From Zygnema cylindricum (taxonomy: Eukaryota; Streptophyta; Zygnematophyceae; Zygnematales; Zygnemataceae), in contig JBBHKE010000310.1 in NCBI GenBank assembly GCA_037447655.1, positions 81,497 through 145,496 of the forward strand: 64,000 nt of DNA, written 5' to 3'. Position 1 is the first letter of the stretch. Every line of letters starts with the position of its first letter. The translations under genes were made by a program, and so were the position numbers. Below are positions 59,861-64,000 of this stretch, piece by piece. The notes beneath the pieces are model-generated. The model was not told where the DNA came from. It did no database searches and saw only the letters and a program-made list of their open reading frames with translations.

Positions 59861-61404
59861 TAGTGGTGTGTATCGGTAAGGATTTGCCGATAACCGACAC
59901 CAGAGGTCGTAAACGGTCAACCGAAACCGTTACCGACCGTTAACCGACCGCCCGCGCCGGATCCGGAACGGATTAGGTTGCCAAATTTTGGGGGTCAGGC
60001 GGTTACGGTCAGTTGATTCACCAGGAAAAAAAAAAACGGTCGGTTACGGTCGGTCAACCAAAAAACCAAAAAAAAAGAAAATTTGTACTGTCCCTATAAT
60101 CCAACATTCTTGTACTTCGTACGCTTTGACATTGTGGAAGTACGTGACATCATGATTAGCGTCGCAAATCTGACAGGGTACTGAAGTAAGCTATTTCTTT
60201 CGCAATCAAAGGGAACGCGACAAAGCGTCGCAAATCTGACACAGTAGTATTTATTTCGAAAATCTTAGGGAACGCGACAAAGCGTCGCAAATCTGACACG
60301 GTAGTACACTATTCATTTTGAATATCTTAGGCAACGCGACAAAGCGTCGCAAATCTGACACAGTAGTGCACTATTCATTTCGCAAATCTTAGGGAACGCG
60401 ACAAATCGTAATTATTAGCTTATTCCGTCGTATATTGATTAATTTTGTACTTTTTCGGTTACAGGCGGGCACGGTTAGTCGCGAAAAATCAAGATTCGGT
60501 TAATTTTTTTTTCGTAAACGACGGTCGGTTAACGGTTAACGGTTAACAATTTTGGAGCGTGACAAAACTCGGTTGGGCATCGGTTACTCATATTTTGAAA
60601 AAAAAAAAAACAATGGGTTTCGAGTATGAAATTTTTGGACTTTTGCGACCTCTGACCGACACCCCCTTTTCTCAAGTAGCCGATAATCGATATATTGGTA
60701 CCATATATCGTTATTGGTGTTATCGCCGATAAATACCCAATATTTATCGGTTATTATCAGCGAAAGCACCGATATCGATAACTATTGGCGATATATGTAC
60801 GGACCGTACAGATAAATGTACGGCCAGTACACTCAACTGTACGCGTTGTTCCCCAAACGCGCCGTGGACCTTCTTCCCCCTGATTTCCGTAAAAAGTTGC
60901 GATATTTCCTTCATTGTTTCTAATTTAAGGGGGTTTTACTTGGGTACCCCTTCCAAAATGTCCTTTTGACTGTTATTTTTTTATAAATGGCATCTAATTG
61001 TGGTAGTCTAACACATTTATTCCTCTGTTTGTCTGGTTTTCGAAAAAGTTTGATTTTACAAATTTACAATGTACTTTTTTTTTGTTTCAGTATTATAATT
61101 TTTGAACTAAAAACAATTATTTTAGATTTGTCAACGTTTATGTGCCGCGCTATCCGTGATAAATTTCAGTTAAACAGCGTACGGAACAAATTTTTACACG
61201 TGGCATACCACGCTATATAAAGTAAAAATATATACACAGTATATCATAAAGTATTATTGCATGCATAGTACATTTTTTTAAATTATCGCCAATACATAAT
61301 TTGTTGGTCTCGGATCGATATATCGCAACATCTGACCGTTCGATAACCGATAACTATCGGTATCGGTGTTATCGCGATAAGTTTTTTAGTGATACACAAC
61401 ACTA
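59861..61404. mobile_element. hAT-like non-autonomous element (1,544 bp)
   Basis: Begins TAGTGGTGTGTATC and ends GATACACAACACTA. Flanking octamers TTGTATTG (59853-59860) and TTATATTG (61405-61412) differ by one base, consistent with an 8-bp target duplication. The interior has CGGTCGGTTACGGTC and CGATAT/ATCGG repeats and no transposase frame. The ends resemble those of the element at 7382-7689. Confidence 0.75.
60145..60410. repeat. Tandem repeat with GCGACAAAGCGTCGCAAATCTGACA unit
   Basis: Four copies of a roughly 65-70 base unit containing GGGAACGCGACAAAGCGTCGCAAATC and CAGTAGT.CACTATTCATTTCG. The core GCGACAAAGCGTCGC is itself an inverted repeat. Confidence 0.9.
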
Positions 61405-61412
61405 TTATATTG

Positions 61413-62940
61413 GTCGCAAAATGAAAAAAAATAGTAACAGGGTTGAGTGGCACATCGATCGATAGATAATTAAACGTCATGTCTAAATTTTGAAAAACAT
61501 TCGGACAAACAAATATTTTTTGGAGAGTTTTGAGGTATTTTTTATTTAAGCTGTAATATTTGGACGATCGGACGGTCGCTGATAAAAGTAGCGATCTAAG
61601 AAGATCACATGAAAAGCCCATAACACAACTTACGATAAAGGCGCCGACCAAAGGCCTACCATAAAAACGCCTACTTTTGAACTATGATGAAAACCCACCT
61701 CTGCGAGATAACCCGAGGTATCAAGCTATCGACAAAGCCGGATGGAGGGATTGCTTCGCGAAAGGGGGCCCAAAAAATATTGAACGGTCAACGTTTGCGC
61801 TTAGACCCATTAGAGATCTTGGTCGAATCTTCATTTCATGTTTTTCCCTCAAAAAATTGAAAATAACAGTACAGAATCGTAACGTATGGACTAATATACA
61901 CCACTTTTTTCACCGATAGATTTATAGCCTGTAACAGGATTTCCTACCTCTCTGAAAATCCCATTACTTTTATCAATTTCAACCACACATTCCACACATT
62001 AGAAAATACACATCCACATTGGAAAACACTCACATAGAATAAACTTTAAATTAGAAGAAGCTTCTGTCCACATAACATTAGCTTGGTCTCTTGCCCTCGT
62101 GGCTCAATCCTTCAAATTAAAGTGTTTCCTCTACTCTCCACTCTTAATAATTCTATCTCTTAACTACTAAAACACTATTTAGTTAGTAAGAGATTTCAAT
62201 GCAAAAATGCCTTTTCTCCAATTTGGTATTAATCGCTCAGGACCAAGATCAGCCGAAATTTCCACATATTTTTCCCAAAGGAAAAGATGTCTACTCTCCT
62301 CTTACACTTCACTATTTATCCATCATCGCCTTGGACTCGCCAGGCCAGAGTCAACGCTCCGTTTTAACAGGCTTTTACCTGGGCCAATCATTGATCAGCA
62401 AAGACTCAGACTAACCAATGCAAAAACGTGCGAAATCTCATACTAACTACTTAGCACTTTACTAACCAATCAAACGATACGTTTCACTACGTAACATTTA
62501 CGTGCAAAAGTGCACGCCAAACGAAATGCGACTTCGCACGATCATGCGTAACAAATTCCGCACGCGAACCTTCCTACGAAATTCCCTTAAGTAAAAGTGA
62601 CGTTTCGTACTAAAATCTGTACGAAACGAACCACCGTGCATAGTAAATGTTTCTTTAGAACTTTATGAAACGTACACGCGTAAGTTCGGTACTAATTTGA
62701 CCCTTAACCCGTTTCAATGATACCCACTTGTTATTTAGACCCCACGCTGTCACCTAAATACACCCATCGCTATAACTTTTAAAATATAACTCCAAATAGT
62801 GTGATTCTTTCGCGGACATCTACCAAATTTAGTACTCTATAATGATGTTACCTAAATACCTCTTTATAAACAAGTTCGATCCGATATTTCTGTTACATCA
62901 TCCACTCCTTATTTTTAACAAACCTCAGTAAAACACCTTT
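61413..62940. other. Spacer
   Basis: No recognised gene. Short frames at 61677-61919 and 62199-62446 have no domain I know. The stretch from about 62500 on may be retroelement LTR sequence, given the pol remnant that follows, but I could not find a paired LTR. Confidence 0.4.
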
Positions 62941-62945
62941 AATTC

Positions 62946-63386
62946 TCAACACGTGACTACTATATTATTATCCCTCCAATACCTTTGTAAAAACTCAGAA
63001 TTTTTATCCTCTAAAGTCAACTCATCCTCAGGCCTTCCTAGATAATGCACTTGCCAGAATATAGTATAGCTGACCCTGAACCGTTGAACAACCCAATCTA
63101 TTACCCATATGTGGACTTCAGGTTCTATAATTATTGAGGGATCATATTCAAATTCTCCTTCAATTGGTCGAAGATTCGCTCGTTTCAATTGGCTGATGTG
63201 TATCACTAGATGAATTTTTGTTGAAGGCGAGAAGTCAAATTTGGCAGCAACTGACGATATCAGCTCGATTACAGTAAATGGTCCAATGTACTTAGGAGCA
63301 AATTTCCCCGTAGGATCCGATTGTCCCTCAATCTTGCACTTGTAATGAGTTGTAGAAAGCCAATCCTTGTCACCTGTGCGTAACAC
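62946..63386 (-). pseudogene. Ty3/gypsy retroelement relic: integrase C-terminus and chromodomain-like end
   Basis: Minus-strand frame with the post-integrase signature KFAPKYIGPFTVIELI, KIHLVIHISQLKRA, then a chromodomain-like tail (QVHYLGRPEDELTLED). In chromoviruses this segment binds chromatin to guide integration. Reverse transcriptase, RNase H and the catalytic integrase core are absent upstream, so only the 3' end of pol survives. Confidence 0.85.
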
Positions 63387-63408
63387 CCAATCACCCCGTT
63401 TGCGGTTA

Positions 63409-63489
63409 GCATTTAATTATTGCCTCCGTTTGTTGATTTGAGGCAGCTGGTGCCACCAAAGAAGATGAAGAAGCACCAGCAGTTGCCAT
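63409..63489 (-). pseudogene. Possible gag start of the same retroelement
   Basis: An ATG at 63487-63489 opens MATAGASSSSLVAPAASNQQ, a low-complexity start as seen in plant gag genes, and runs to about 63409 just before the pol remnant. This order suggests a large internal deletion joining gag to the end of pol. No primer-binding site was recognised, so confidence is low. Confidence 0.35.
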
Positions 63490-64000
63490 GATAATCAATT
63501 GTGCAAAGTGGAAACTCTCACGAAATCCCACAAACAACCAACTTCTAAGCCCCAAGCAAACCAGACACACCTTAGGTTTGCAAATTTGCCACTATAGAAT
63601 AGCACCAAAGAAACCACATGCGATTTCACGGGTTCTGAAATCAAATGATCGCGGTTAAACACACCCTGTTTCGGTTTTCCACACAACAATCCTTTTCTCG
63701 GTGATAAATCCTATATATACAAGTGAGCCTACAGTTGATCACATTGTACTACAACTAGCGTGGTCAATCGGTACACTACTTCTTCATTAACAAAATCCCA
63801 CCGTCCAATGCACACAATTATTTACACCAATCAGACAGCCGCTAGAAATGAAATAGTGCACGGTTAAAGTTCCTCCGCTGAAATGACGTTACATTCAATA
63901 CTTCTCTTCAAAAGTGACGGCGGACTTCGTCCGCTTTCCACGTATTCTTTCATCACCGAAGATGAACCTCCACGTGTAACTTTGTTCCTCAAATGTAACT

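Noticed and set aside
60145-60410. Possible CRISPR-like array
   Set aside because: The four units are contiguous tandem repeats including their in-between parts, within a eukaryotic transposon-like element.

Overview
This is a nuclear window from a eukaryote with large, intron-rich genes, most likely a streptophyte (land plant or charophyte alga). The evidence is a plant-type histidine phosphatase related to the 2-carboxy-D-arabinitol-1-phosphatase/phosphoglycerate mutase group, a plant SNAP33-type Qb+Qc SNARE, a molybdenum hydroxylase of the aldehyde oxidase/xanthine dehydrogenase superfamily, a chromovirus-like retroelement relic, AT-rich introns with GT-AG (and a few GC-AG) borders, and many non-autonomous DNA transposons. 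The exact taxon cannot be fixed from sequence alone. There is no bacterial gene structure, operon, CRISPR array, rRNA or recognisable tRNA.

Layout. 1-10.3 kb: plus-strand phosphatase gene with six recognisable exons. Its first visible exon is present twice in identical form (1-554 equals 5160-5713), and nested TA-flanked elements lie between the copies. 9.4-18.6 kb and 20.0-28.9 kb: two copies of a roughly 9 kb segmental duplication. Each carries the last recognised phosphatase exon and a complete five-exon SNARE gene on the minus strand. 18.6-32 kb: clusters of small TA-flanked inverted-repeat elements. 33.4-57.4 kb: one 23 kb minus-strand molybdenum hydroxylase gene with about 26 visible exons, introns full of purine/pyrimidine microsatellites, and a 760-base assembly gap. 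57.6-61.4 kb: more TA-flanked elements and a hAT-like element. 62.9-63.5 kb: minus-strand Ty3/gypsy relic.

The most notable observations are these. (1) One family of short inverted-repeat elements (termini CACCG..AATCG, TA on both sides) occurs at least a dozen times. In one case the duplicated SNARE locus supplies the empty site, which proves insertion and a TA target duplication. (2) In the hydroxylase gene, and also in the phosphatase gene, many introns carry decaying partial copies of the neighbouring exon edge including its splice site. I call these exon-border echoes, and I know of no described system that matches them as a gene-wide pattern. (3) Microsatellites have entered the coding sequence of the hydroxylase, including between its two [2Fe-2S] modules and at an exon end. 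Exon borders were read by eye from splice consensus and protein family conservation; transcript data were not available.
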